From: Oceanospirillaceae bacterium UBA2001
GTDB lineage: Bacteria; Pseudomonadota; Gammaproteobacteria; Pseudomonadales; Balneatricaceae
NCBI GenBank assembly: GCA_002335115.1
Contig: DDCR01000164.1
Location: 1-10,886, forward strand
Length of the DNA stretch: 10,886 bases
Direction: 5' to 3'
Both the position numbers and the translations under genes were made by a program. Positions 1-7,225 of this stretch are shown here, in pieces. The notes beneath the pieces were generated by a model that had not been told where the DNA came from, ran no database searches, and was given only the letters and a program-made list of their open reading frames with translations. Numbering within the stretch: position 1 is the first letter of the stretch; each line of letters opens with the position of its first letter.

Positions 1-356
1 GCTTTAGTTTTGGGTTTAGCTTTATCTTTGGCTGGCGTAGCTTTTGCCTTATCTGCAACTAGCGCAGCTTTGGTTGGCGCCGTTACTGCGGGCAATTCAC
101 CCATTTTATAGGTCTCATGGATTTGATAGCTGTGCGTGTCACGGGTGGCGTTAAAGTAACGCCGACAACCCGCTGCGTGGTACCACATTTCATGGTGAAT
201 ACCGCGCGGGTTAGCCCGAAAGAACAGATAATCTCCCCAAGCTTCATCAGCAATGGATGCTGGGTCTTTTGGACGTTCGATGTGTGCTTCACCCGTATAG
301 GAATACTCTTCTTCTTCGCGCATTTCTTCGCAATAAGGGCAGTAAATATGATGCAT
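1..356 (-). CDS. soxD: Sarcosine oxidase delta subunit (SoxD), C-terminus cut by window edge
   Basis: This is the small zinc-binding subunit of heterotetrameric sarcosine oxidase, a cytoplasmic enzyme that oxidatively demethylates sarcosine to glycine. Seen: 118 codons starting with MHHIYCPYCEEMREEEEYSY. Cys6, Cys9, His60 and Cys64 match the Cys-x2-Cys ... His-x3-Cys zinc site of the family, and the segment WGDYLFFRANPRG (residues 40-52) is typical. The start is supported by an AAGGAG ribosome binding site (365-370) 8 nt upstream of the ATG. The gene lies 24 bp downstream of soxB in the same direction, the usual soxB-soxD order, so soxA and soxG are expected just beyond position 1. From about residue 86 the protein runs into an Ala/Lys/Pro-rich tail that is still open at the window edge, so it is longer than the roughly 90-110 residues common for SoxD. 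Confidence 0.95.
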   Translation of the reverse strand, partial: MHHIYCPYCEEMREEEEYSYTGEAHIERPKDPASIADEAWGDYLFFRANPRGIHHEMWYHAAGCRRYFNATRDTHSYQIHETYKMGELPAVTAPTKAALVADKAKATPAKDKAKPKTK

Positions 357-380
357 GTGTAGGTCTCCTTATGCTAAAAG

Positions 381-1631
381 TTAGTGGGCAACGCCAGCAG
401 CGCCGTGCTCGTCGATTAAATGGCCCGTATTAAAACGATCCAAGCTAAAAGGTGCAGCTAAAGGATGGGGTTCATCGTGCGCTAGGGTGTGAGCAAACAC
501 ATGCCCAGAACCCGGTGTGGCCTTAAAGCCACCTGTGCCCCAACCACAGTTAAAGTACAAGCCTTTAACGCTGGTTTTAGACAATATAGGGCAGGCATCG
601 GGGCAGGTATCGACTACTCCACCCCAAGCTCGGTTCATGCGCACACGGCTGAGCATGGGAAATAGTTCACAGATGGCCGATAAGGTATGTTCTATCACAT
701 TAAAACTGCCACGCTGGCCATAGCCATTGTAAGAGTCAGTACCGGCACCAATCACTAGGTCACCCTTATCTGACTGACTGACGTAAGCATGCACTGCGTT
801 GGACATGATCACGGTGTCAATAATGGGCTTAACTGGTTCTGACACCAAAGCTTGCAATGGTCGCGATTCAATAGGCAAACGTAAACCCGCCATCGCTGCC
901 ATGACACCGGAATTACCCGCCGTAACACAGGCTACTTTTTTAGCACCAATAAAACCTTGCGTGGTCTGCACACCCACCACAGCGCCCTCTTCTTTAATGA
1001 TATCAGTGACTTCACATTGTTGGATAAGATCCACACCAAAGCTATCGGCGCCACGAGCAAAACCCCATGCCACTGCATCATGTCGGGCAACACCGCCAGT
1101 GGCTTGCCATGAGGCACCTAAAATAGGGTACCGAATATCTTGTGAATCATTGATGACGGGCACAATTTTTTTCACTTCTGCGGTATTAAGCACCACTCCA
1201 TCGATACCGTTCAACCGATTCGCATTCACTCGCCGCTCAATATCACGCATGTCTTGCAAGTTGTGACCCAAATTCAATACGCCACGCTGACTAAACATGA
1301 CGTTGTAGTTTAAGTCTTGGCTTAGGTCTTTCCAAAGATCTAAAGAATGGTCATATAATTTAGAGGCTTCATCCCATAAGTAGTTGGAGCGAACAATAGT
1401 GGTATTTCGCGCGGTGTTACCACCGCCTAGGTAGCCTTTTTCTAACACGGCCACATTGGTAATACCATGCACTTTAGCTAAGTAATAGGCCGTCGCCAGA
1501 CCATGTCCACCGCCACCAACAATGATGACATCGTATTGTTTTTTAGGCTGTGGACTGCGCCAAACTGCTTGCCAGTTTTCATGATGGCTAAGGGAGTGCT
1601 TGAAAAGACTAAAGCCTGAATATTTTTTCAT
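381..1631 (-). CDS. soxB: Sarcosine oxidase beta subunit (SoxB), FAD/FMN-dependent
   Basis: This is the beta subunit of heterotetrameric sarcosine oxidase; it carries the sarcosine-oxidising FAD site and, in characterised enzymes, a covalently bound FMN. Seen: 416 residues, normal for the family. The N-terminus [20 protein letters not shown] is typical. The dinucleotide-binding motif [16 protein letters not shown] is at residues 37-52, followed by VLEKG (62-66). [15 protein letters not shown] (181-195) holds His184, which by motif is the probable covalent-FMN histidine. The C-terminal FAD-contact segment [16 protein letters not shown] is at 361-376. The reading frame stays open for 46 more codons upstream, but that stretch is unlike SoxB and the family N-terminus fits Met at 1629-1631. 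The Shine-Dalgarno there is weak. soxB is first in the minus-strand sox operon, transcribed divergently from mobB-moeA. A Cys-containing variant, [10 protein letters not shown] (341-350), replaces a segment that usually lacks these cysteines. Confidence 0.96.
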   Translation of the reverse strand: MKKYSGFSLFKHSLSHHENWQAVWRSPQPKKQYDVIIVGGGGHGLATAYYLAKVHGITNVAVLEKGYLGGGNTARNTTIVRSNYLWDEASKLYDHSLDLWKDLSQDLNYNVMFSQRGVLNLGHNLQDMRDIERRVNANRLNGIDGVVLNTAEVKKIVPVINDSQDIRYPILGASWQATGGVARHDAVAWGFARGADSFGVDLIQQCEVTDIIKEEGAVVGVQTTQGFIGAKKVACVTAGNSGVMAAMAGLRLPIESRPLQALVSEPVKPIIDTVIMSNAVHAYVSQSDKGDLVIGAGTDSYNGYGQRGSFNVIEHTLSAICELFPMLSRVRMNRAWGGVVDTCPDACPILSKTSVKGLYFNCGWGTGGFKATPGSGHVFAHTLAHDEPHPLAAPFSLDRFNTGHLIDEHGAAGVAH

Positions 1632-1680
1632 AGTATGACCCGATGGTATTCGCTGCAAAGCGATATGAATCTGTATTATG

Positions 1681-1695
1681 TGTGCTATTGTGCTA
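1681..1695. repeat. Short direct repeat TGTGCTA-T-TGTGCTA in the sox/mobB-moeA divergent region
   Basis: Two identical 7-mers (1681-1687 and 1689-1695) are spaced 8 bp start to start, about 50-65 bp upstream of the soxB start codon. Direct repeats at this distance can be activator half-sites, but a period of 8 bp does not put both on the same helical face, and no regulator can be named from the sequence. Low-confidence regulatory candidate. Confidence 0.25.
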
Positions 1696-1704
1696 AAAGC
1701 TAGC

Positions 1705-1746
1705 CTTGGGCTCTTATTCAATTGCGACCCAAATTGAAGCCCCAAG
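1705..1746. promoter_or_regulatory. Interrupted inverted repeat between soxB and mobB-moeA, possible operator
   Basis: The inner arms TTCAATT (1717-1723) and AATTGAA (1732-1738) are perfect complements around an 8-nt centre. The outer arms CTTGGGC (1705-1711) and GCCCCAAG (1739-1746) also complement each other apart from one extra base, and 5 unpaired bases lie on the left side only. The dyad sits 73 bp upstream of the soxB start codon and 107 bp upstream of the mobB-moeA start codon, where a regulator of either divergent gene could bind. It has no T-tract and is not a terminator. Function is unknown. Confidence 0.35.
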
Positions 1747-1815
1747 ATAAAGCACTGAATTAATAACACACTGATGTATCAACCCAAACCACACAGGTAT
1801 AAAAATGCAGTACAA

Positions 1816-1842
1816 TTGGGGCATATTTGTGCAGTATATAAT
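1816..1842 (+). promoter_or_regulatory. Candidate sigma-70 promoter for mobB-moeA with perfect -10 TATAAT
   Basis: A consensus TATAAT lies at 1837-1842. The best -35-like hexamer is TTGGGG at 1816-1821, which gives a short 15-bp spacer and only three consensus bases. A start site about 7 nt downstream of the -10 would fall near 1849, leaving a leader of only about 5 nt before the ATG at 1854. This fits the absence of any clear Shine-Dalgarno there. A second weaker -10-like hexamer, TACAAT (1811-1816), would give a leader of about 30 nt. Confidence 0.4.
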
Positions 1843-1853
1843 GGAATCACGGC

Positions 1854-3626
1854 ATGAAAGTTTTTGGTGTTGTTGGGTGGAAAAATAACGGCAAGACGAC
1901 CCTAGTGGAAAGGCTTATTAGCCAACTTACATCCATGGGCTATAAGGTGTCGTCTGTCAAGCATGCCCACCATAATGTGGATATTGATGAACCAGGGCGT
2001 GATAGTTACCGTCACCGTGCCGCAGGTGCTAAACAAACTCTTTTGGCCACCCAGCACCGCTGGGCCTTAATGCGTGAACACCGTGAACAAGACCCGCCAA
2101 ACCTAGAGCAGTTACTCCCCTTATTTGAGCCCTGTGATATCGTCATCGTAGAGGGTTATAAAGGTGCCGCTCACCCAAAATTGGAAATCATACGCCATCT
2201 TAATAAGGAGGGCTTGTTGGCTGATCAGATGCCTAACATTGTTGCGCTTGTGACAGATCAACCCCATCTGCCCAGTGATCTGCCGCAATTAGACCTCAAC
2301 AATATACAACAAATCACAGACTTCGTTTTGCAGCACACTGGCTTAGTCACCACACCAGCAGTGCATGAGGTTAATGACTGTTACAGCCCAGCCCAACAAT
2401 TGCAGACCGCTGAGACCGTTTGGCAGGGTATGCAGGCACTAGCGTCCACGCAAGTCAAAAGCCAAACATTGGCGTTAGATCAATGCATGAACCGTCGTTT
2501 AGCTGAAGCTTTAACGACCCCATATGACAGCCCTAGGTTTGATAATGCAGCTGTGGATGGTTATGCCTTTAACTGTAACGATTTAATCCAGCAACCAGAC
2601 GCCACACTGCCACTCATGGCCACGGAAGCCAACGCAGGAGGAAGTGAGAAACTCAGCCTCAAACAGGGTTACTGTATGCGGGTGTTGACGGGAGCACAAA
2701 TGCCCAAAGGCGCAAATACAGTGGTTATGCAAGAGGATGTGCACCTTACTAACGACTCTGTCACCTTTCCAAGCCACTACAAAGCCCACTCTAACTGGCG
2801 TCCACAGGGCGAAGACGTCAAGGCTGGAGAGGTTATTATCAACCAAGGTCAGCTCATTCGGCCACAAGATATTGGCCTTGCTGCCGCGGTGGGCCAAGCC
2901 CAGTTAAGGGTTTATAACAAGGTTAGGGTAGCACTCTTTTCAACTGGCAATGAAGTCTATGAACTAGGACAAGAGTTACCCGAAGACGGTATCTATGACG
3001 TCAACCGATACCTGCTTAAAGCCTTACTGACCAGTTTACACTGCGAGGTTACAGACCTTGGTATTTTGGCAGACGATTTCTCTACAATCCGCACTGCGTT
3101 GGATAGTGCAAGCCAAGATCACCAACTCATCATTACTTCTGGTGGTGCTTCAACGGGCAGCCACGATCACATAGCCAACGTATTAAAAGACCTGGGCGAA
3201 GTTCATGCTTGGCGCTTAGCTATTAAACCAGGCAGGCCTCTGGCCTTTGGTCAACTCGGCCCAGCCTTGTTCCTTGGTTTACCTGGCAATCCTGTGGCGG
3301 CTAACGTATGTACCTTAATGTTTGGGCAACCCTTAATTCGGGCATTAAGTGGGGGTGGTTGGCATCGTCCTAAGTCATACCCGCAAAAACTAGGTTTTGA
3401 TGTTAATAAGAAGGTCGGTCGAAGAGAATGGCTGAGAGTCTTTCAAGAACAACAGCCTAATGGTGACTATGTGTTGCAACGCAGCGCATCCCATGGGTCA
3501 GGTATTTTAACCTCTATGACCCGTGCTGATGGTCTGGTAGAAGTGGACGAAGCGAGTGGCAACATACCCGCTGGCTCACTTGTGGACTTTATTCCCTTTA
3601 CCAGTTTTGGCATGGGTGATGCTTAA
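1854..3626 (+). CDS. mobB-moeA: Bifunctional MobB-MoeA fusion, molybdenum cofactor biosynthesis
   Basis: A single 590-residue protein joins two molybdenum cofactor proteins. Residues 1 to about 165 are MobB, the GTP-binding adaptor for guanine dinucleotide attachment: the P-loop GWKNNGKTT is at 8-16, KHAHHNVDIDEPGRDSYRHR at 36-55, and VIVEGYKG at 97-104. Residues from about 175 to 590 are MoeA, which inserts molybdate into adenylated molybdopterin: PRFDNAAVDGYAF (227-239), RVLTGAQMPKGANTVVMQED (276-295), TGNEVYELGQ (364-373), TSGGASTGSHDH (428-439), KPGRPLAFG (458-466) and GLPGNPVAANV (475-485). The acidic residues expected in the MoeA active site (Asp235 of the DNAAVDGY motif, Glu366 of TGNE, Asp438) are present. 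No frameshift or stop separates the halves. It is the only plus-strand gene and converges on mobA with a 43-bp gap that holds no convincing terminator. There is no obvious ribosome binding site; see the promoter entry. Confidence 0.94.
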   Translation: MKVFGVVGWKNNGKTTLVERLISQLTSMGYKVSSVKHAHHNVDIDEPGRDSYRHRAAGAKQTLLATQHRWALMREHREQDPPNLEQLLPLFEPCDIVIVEGYKGAAHPKLEIIRHLNKEGLLADQMPNIVALVTDQPHLPSDLPQLDLNNIQQITDFVLQHTGLVTTPAVHEVNDCYSPAQQLQTAETVWQGMQALASTQVKSQTLALDQCMNRRLAEALTTPYDSPRFDNAAVDGYAFNCNDLIQQPDATLPLMATEANAGGSEKLSLKQGYCMRVLTGAQMPKGANTVVMQEDVHLTNDSVTFPSHYKAHSNWRPQGEDVKAGEVIINQGQLIRPQDIGLAAAVGQAQLRVYNKVRVALFSTGNEVYELGQELPEDGIYDVNRYLLKALLTSLHCEVTDLGILADDFSTIRTALDSASQDHQLIITSGGASTGSHDHIANVLKDLGEVHAWRLAIKPGRPLAFGQLGPALFLGLPGNPVAANVCTLMFGQPLIRALSGGGWHRPKSYPQKLGFDVNKKVGRREWLRVFQEQQPNGDYVLQRSASHGSGILTSMTRADGLVEVDEASGNIPAGSLVDFIPFTSFGMGDA

Positions 3627-3669
3627 TTTTGAGTTTAGGGCCCTATGACCAAGGCCAATATTGCGCTGG

Positions 3670-4290
3670 TTATTGACTGATCAACTGCTCTGCAAGGATC
3701 AAGTCCTCGGGCCGATTGACATTAAAAAATGGGTTTTCTAACAACTCATCAAAGGCGACATCTGCGACCCCATAAGGGGCAGTAAAACGATCCACCTTGC
3801 GCATGTCGTCCTCTACAATGGCTCGATATAAGTCTTCAAATAAGTCCACTGGCCATAAGCCAAACACGGGCTGAGTTCGACCCTGATAGCTAGCACACGC
3901 CAAACGTTGCCGTTTTTCCTGCATTTGCTTGAGCATTCGAGCTACATAGTCTGCTGGAAAAAAAGGCGTGTCTGCAGCCATAGTAATGATGTGCGTGGCA
4001 TTCGTTCTATTTTGTTTTGTCCATGCCATAGCCGATACCACACCAGCTAAAGGACCCGCAAAATCGGGCACTATATCAGCCTGAACAGGCAGTGCAAAAG
4101 AGGCAAAACGCTCTGCGTCACCATTAGCGTTAAGGATCAAGGTTTCAACTTGGGCTTGTGCTAAGTCAACCACATAATTGAGAATGGATTGGCCGCCTAG
4201 GGCTAACATGGATTTATCACCACCACCCATGCGTCTAGAAAGTCCCCCCGCAAGTATTACTCCCACCAATTGGTTGGCTTTAATCGCCAT
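3670..4290 (-). CDS. mobA: Molybdenum cofactor guanylyltransferase (MobA)
   Basis: MobA transfers GMP from GTP to molybdopterin-molybdenum, giving the guanine dinucleotide cofactor that DMSO-reductase-family enzymes such as formate dehydrogenase require. Seen: 206 residues from the chosen start. The nucleotidyltransferase signature GVILAGGLSRRMGGGDK is at 10-26, NANGD at 54-58, PDFAGPLAG at 75-83, the metal-binding AADTPFFP with Asp107 at 105-112, and the typical ending FFNVNRPEDL at 188-197. The start ATG at 4288-4290 places the signature at the usual distance from the N-terminus and has AGG 8 nt upstream. It overlaps the end of fdhD by 11 bp, which suggests translational coupling. Two in-frame ATGs at 4323 and 4317 would add up to 11 residues and deepen the overlap, and cannot be excluded. 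It is last in the yaiI-fdhD-mobA set. Confidence 0.94.
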   Translation of the reverse strand: MAIKANQLVGVILAGGLSRRMGGGDKSMLALGGQSILNYVVDLAQAQVETLILNANGDAERFASFALPVQADIVPDFAGPLAGVVSAMAWTKQNRTNATHIITMAADTPFFPADYVARMLKQMQEKRQRLACASYQGRTQPVFGLWPVDLFEDLYRAIVEDDMRKVDRFTAPYGVADVAFDELLENPFFNVNRPEDLILAEQLISQ

Positions 4291-5161
4291 TTTTACGGCC
4301 TGCGTGTTTAGGTTCATCGGCAATCTGATCTACATCAACATCATAGTGCACTCGTTCAAAACCGGCTAACACTAAAAACTTACGCCCTTTAGCCCTGCCA
4401 ATCAGCGTTAGTCCTGCTTTTTGAGCCAAATCAACACCCCAAGCAGTAAAGCCCGAGCGTGAAATAAGAATAGGAATCTGCATTTGCACAGTTTTGATCA
4501 CCATTTCAGAGGTTAAACGGCCTGTGGTGTAGAAGCATTTATCATGGGGCTGAATCTTGTGCATGTGCATATAGCCCGCAATTTTATCGATGGCATTATG
4601 GCGCCCCACATCTTCCATATAGACCAAAGGCTGCGCTTTATGACATAAAACACAGCCGTGGATGGCTCCCGCTTTTTGATAAATACTTGGCGTAGTATTA
4701 ATTTGGCGCGCTAGTTGATAGAGCCAACTGGTCTTTAATGTGGCGTCTTGAGACAGATCAATGGTATCGAACTTCTCCATAATGTCACCAAATACGGTGC
4801 CTTGAGCGCAGCCAGACGTGCGTACTTTTTTCTTCATTTTATCTTCGTAATCAGTTTCACGCTGAGTGCGCACTATGGCAACTTCTAGCTCTTCGTCATA
4901 GTCTATACCGGTAATCACATCATCGGCTTGGAGCATATTTTGGTTCAACAGAAAACCCACCGCAAGGTATTGAGGGTGGTCCCCTAGGGTCATCAGAGTC
5001 ACAATTTCTTGTTTATTTAAATACACCGTCAAACCCCGTTCAGTGACGACGTCCACATCAACATCTGCACCCGTATGATCACGCCCTGTGACTTGACTGG
5101 TGAGCGCGCCATTATCTGGGTTGGGGTGCACAAGGTAACTTGAAAGGTCCGCTTGTTTCAT
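4280..5161 (-). CDS. fdhD: Formate dehydrogenase accessory sulfurtransferase FdhD, variant Cys motif
   Basis: FdhD passes sulfur from a cysteine desulfurase to the bis-MGD cofactor and is needed for active formate dehydrogenase. Seen: 293 residues with the family blocks GFLLNQNML (69-77), [15 protein letters not shown] (182-196), [12 protein letters not shown] (212-223) and [14 protein letters not shown] (233-246). The functional loop, CxxC in E. coli FdhD (Cys121/Cys124), reads SGCAQGT here, so the first cysteine (Cys118) is kept and the second is Gly121. A different CxxC, CVLC (170-173), lies in the segment before the GRHNA motif. The ATG overlaps the yaiI stop as ATGA (4 bp), preceded by an AGG-rich stretch, so the two are probably co-translated. 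Its presence beside mobA, and 2.1 kb from fdhA, ties this set to formate dehydrogenase maturation. The variant loop may mark a subfamily rather than loss of function. Confidence 0.95.
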   Translation of the reverse strand: MKQADLSSYLVHPNPDNGALTSQVTGRDHTGADVDVDVVTERGLTVYLNKQEIVTLMTLGDHPQYLAVGFLLNQNMLQADDVITGIDYDEELEVAIVRTQRETDYEDKMKKKVRTSGCAQGTVFGDIMEKFDTIDLSQDATLKTSWLYQLARQINTTPSIYQKAGAIHGCVLCHKAQPLVYMEDVGRHNAIDKIAGYMHMHKIQPHDKCFYTTGRLTSEMVIKTVQMQIPILISRSGFTAWGVDLAQKAGLTLIGRAKGRKFLVLAGFERVHYDVDVDQIADEPKHAGRKNGD

Positions 5162-5625
5162 GGGCCTGCCTTTTTTTGTTTATCCTGTTTGGCAATCCAG
5201 CGATCTAATTTATTCGCAAAGGTCTGGCGATCCGTATGATTTAAGGTAGCTGGACCTCCAGTTTGAACACCACTGTTACGCAGGGTTTCCATAAAGTCCC
5301 GCATATTTAAACGCTGTCGAATGGTTTCTTTGGTATAAGATTCGCCCCTTGGACTCAGCGCTTGTGCACCTTTTTCAACCACTTCTGCAGCCAAAGGAAT
5401 ATCACCCGTAATCACCAAATCTCCTGCCGTGACTCGCAGCACAATTTCATTATCAGCCACATCAAATCCTTGACCTACCTGGATACTACTAATGACCTTA
5501 GATGGCGGTGTTTTAATGTATTGGTTGGCTACCAAGGTGGTGGCAATTTGTGCGCGCTCAGCCGCACGAAACAAAATTTCTTTAATGACACCGGGGCAGG
5601 CATCTGCATCGACCCAAATTGGCAT
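5158..5625 (-). CDS. yaiI: YaiI/YqxD family protein (DUF188, UPF0178), function unknown
   Basis: This is a conserved small cytoplasmic protein of the UPF0178 family, which is related to PIN-like nucleases and has no settled function. Seen: 155 residues from the chosen start, with WVDADACP (4-11) carrying the acidic pair Asp6/Asp8, [10 protein letters not shown] (53-62), [12 protein letters not shown] (68-79) and a later MRDFMETLR, all very close to E. coli YaiI. The ATG at 5623-5625 matches the usual family N-terminus [11 protein letters not shown]. An in-frame ATG 4 codons upstream (5635-5637) is also possible, and neither has a clear Shine-Dalgarno. The stop overlaps the fdhD start by 4 bp. 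Because yaiI is widespread and rarely tied to molybdenum genes, the linkage may be incidental. Confidence 0.92.
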   Translation of the reverse strand: MPIWVDADACPGVIKEILFRAAERAQIATTLVANQYIKTPPSKVISSIQVGQGFDVADNEIVLRVTAGDLVITGDIPLAAEVVEKGAQALSPRGESYTKETIRQRLNMRDFMETLRNSGVQTGGPATLNHTDRQTFANKLDRWIAKQDKQKKAGP

Positions 5626-5646
5626 AGTAATGAACATGAAAGCTAG

Positions 5647-5661
5647 ACAATAAGTTATTGT
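5647..5661. promoter_or_regulatory. Perfect 15-bp palindrome just upstream of yaiI
   Basis: ACAATAA (5647-5653) and TTATTGT (5655-5661) are exact inverted 7-mers around one central base, ending 9 bp before the upstream yaiI ATG and 21 bp before the preferred one. This is where an operator for the yaiI-fdhD-mobA set could sit, or where a small AU-rich mRNA hairpin could affect initiation. It matches no site I recognise; it is not an FNR box. The 102-bp gap up to the class-V gene shows no terminator, so read-through from that gene is also possible. Confidence 0.4.
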
Positions 5662-5727
5662 GCACCAATCTGCAGTTAAGAACTAGATCACCAGCACGAT
5701 AAACCTTCCTAACGCAGCTACTGATTT

Positions 5728-6969
5728 TTATGCAATAAGCGCCTTAAGTGTTTGCGTGAGTTTAGTAACGTCTTGGGCACTGGTATAGTGCACCAAAGAA
5801 AATCGTAAAACACCCTCTTCAGCATCAATGCCCATGGCCTCTAAAAGCCGCTTTGAGTAAAAATGCCCAGCGCCACACATGAGTCCCTTTTGACCTAATG
5901 CGTTGGCTAGATCAAACGCTTTGTGACCTTTAACCAAAACTGACACTGTGGGTGCTCTGTTGACCGCATGCTTGGGGCCAATGAGCGTGATTTTCTGATG
6001 CTCATTAAAAAATTCCAATAGAGGTTCTAGTACATCGATCTCGGCTTGTCTCAATAAGTCGTGAACCACTTTGTTTTTGTTTTGGTCACGGGCCTTACTG
6101 GAGCCCACGTGATGCTGGTAAAGGGTCGTTAGATAATCACAAACGCCTGCTGCTGCTGCAATTTGTGCATGATCTGGACCTGCGGGAGTTAAGCGCTTTG
6201 CACGCAAATGGTCATTAAAATAATGCCCTTGGTTACTCAAACATGCATCCATTTGCTGGCGCACAACCATGACCCCTTGATGGGTACCATAGACTTTGTA
6301 GAGCGAAAATAGGTAAATATCGACGCCTAAAGCGTCTACGTCAGGCAAACCGTGCCCCGCATAAGAGACCCCATCAACAAGCGTTTTAATACCCTTGTCT
6401 CGCGCTAAATCAGCAATATGGGCCACTGGGTTAATCTCACCGAGAATATTAGAACAATGGGGGAAGACAAGGAGTTTAGTGTGTTTATTAAACAAAGCAG
6501 GCAGATGGTCCACATTTAAACTGCCACTGTTTGCATCAACACCCCACTCTTTAACTACAATACCCTGCTGTGCAAGCCTTCTAAAAACGCCAGAGTTTGC
6601 TTCGTGATCTTGATTAGTGACAATAATTTCATCACCCTCTTTGAGCCAACCTAACATGGCCTGAGCTAATACATAGGTGTTTTGACTCGTGGAGGGACCA
6701 AAGTAGATTTCTTCTGAGCCCACATTTAACCAACCTGAAAATTTTCCATAAGCACTTTGCATGTGTGCCCCAGCCTCTTGGGCCTGAGGGTATGGATGAA
6801 ATGGCTGCACTTTAGTTTGCCGCAGATAGCGGTCTAACTGATCCATCACCTGGCAGCACATGTAGGAGCCACCTGCGTTTTCAAAAAAAGCTGTCCCTTT
6901 TAAACTCGGCTCACTAAAGGCTGGAAACTGACGGCGAACAAAATCTAAATCTAAAGTTTTAGTTTTCAT
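5728..6969 (-). CDS. Class-V aminotransferase fold PLP enzyme, cysteine desulfurase-like (VC1184-type family)
   Basis: This is a fold-type I PLP enzyme of the NifS/SufS-like class V group, closest in character to the 'cysteine desulfurase family protein, VC1184 subfamily'. Seen: 413 residues; N-terminal FPAFSEPSLKGTAFFENAGG (15-34); NQDHEAN (119-125) with the His expected to stack on PLP; LVDGVSYAGH (197-206) with Asp199; FSLYKVYGTHQG (221-232) with Lys225 as the likely PLP Schiff-base lysine; RFSLVHY (389-395) near the end. The loop that carries the catalytic Cys in SufS-type desulfurases reads GAGHFYS (366-372), with Tyr at the Cys position; Cys365 lies just before it. The substrate is therefore uncertain. 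An AAGGAA ribosome binding site (6979-6984) lies 9 nt upstream of the ATG. It precedes yaiI-fdhD-mobA in the same direction, so a sulfur-supply role is possible but unproven. Confidence 0.82.
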   Translation of the reverse strand: MKTKTLDLDFVRRQFPAFSEPSLKGTAFFENAGGSYMCCQVMDQLDRYLRQTKVQPFHPYPQAQEAGAHMQSAYGKFSGWLNVGSEEIYFGPSTSQNTYVLAQAMLGWLKEGDEIIVTNQDHEANSGVFRRLAQQGIVVKEWGVDANSGSLNVDHLPALFNKHTKLLVFPHCSNILGEINPVAHIADLARDKGIKTLVDGVSYAGHGLPDVDALGVDIYLFSLYKVYGTHQGVMVVRQQMDACLSNQGHYFNDHLRAKRLTPAGPDHAQIAAAAGVCDYLTTLYQHHVGSSKARDQNKNKVVHDLLRQAEIDVLEPLLEFFNEHQKITLIGPKHAVNRAPTVSVLVKGHKAFDLANALGQKGLMCGAGHFYSKRLLEAMGIDAEEGVLRFSLVHYTSAQDVTKLTQTLKALIA

Positions 6970-7184
6970 AATAGCGTATTCCTTAAAACATAAGTGCAGC
7001 TGTCATCGGCATCAGTCATTTCACGATCGACTAATTAATCTTGCCCTTTTATGCTTACCTTTTTAACATATTTTAAGTATTAAACACTAAACAATGTCAT
7101 GGCTCAGGCGGGAAAATAATGTCCAAGTTAGCAGGCAGTTTCTAAACAAGGGGAATCATTCACAATCTCCAGCCCATAAAAAGT

Positions 7185-7211
7185 AAAAGACCAGCATTTA
7201 GCTGGTCTTTT
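7185..7211 (-). terminator. Factor-independent terminator of the fdhB-fdhA operon, potentially bidirectional
   Basis: The perfect 11-bp arms AAAAGACCAGC (7185-7195) and GCTGGTCTTTT (7201-7211) flank a 5-nt loop. On the minus strand the GC-rich stem is followed by TTTTACTTTTT, a good U-tract, about 90 bp after the fdhA stop. On the plus strand the stem is followed by only TTTT, so the minus direction is favoured. Confidence 0.85.
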
Positions 7212-7225
7212 AAGATGGCCTGAGC

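Noticed and set aside
799..1266. 155-codon plus-strand open frame inside soxB
   Set aside because: It lies wholly antisense to a well-supported gene and encodes no recognisable motif; it is a shadow of soxB codon use. Other antisense frames within fdhA, moeA and yaiI were dropped for the same reason.
1632..1769. In-frame 46-codon N-terminal extension of soxB
   Set aside because: It precedes the normal SoxB N-terminus, resembles nothing in the family, and covers the dyad and likely promoter region.
1771..1782. TGATGTATCA as an FNR-type site
   Set aside because: The half-sites are separated by 2 nt rather than the 4 nt of a TTGAT-N4-ATCAA box, so it is only a short chance dyad.
3627..3669. 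Terminator between the convergent mobB-moeA and mobA genes
   Set aside because: The gap contains AGGGCCCT and a weak ACCA/TGGT pairing but no stable stem with a T-tract.
4291..4323. Longer mobA starts at 4323 and 4317
   Set aside because: They add residues not expected before the LAGG signature and deepen the overlap with fdhD; the ATG at 4290 has a better-placed AGG. Not fully excluded.
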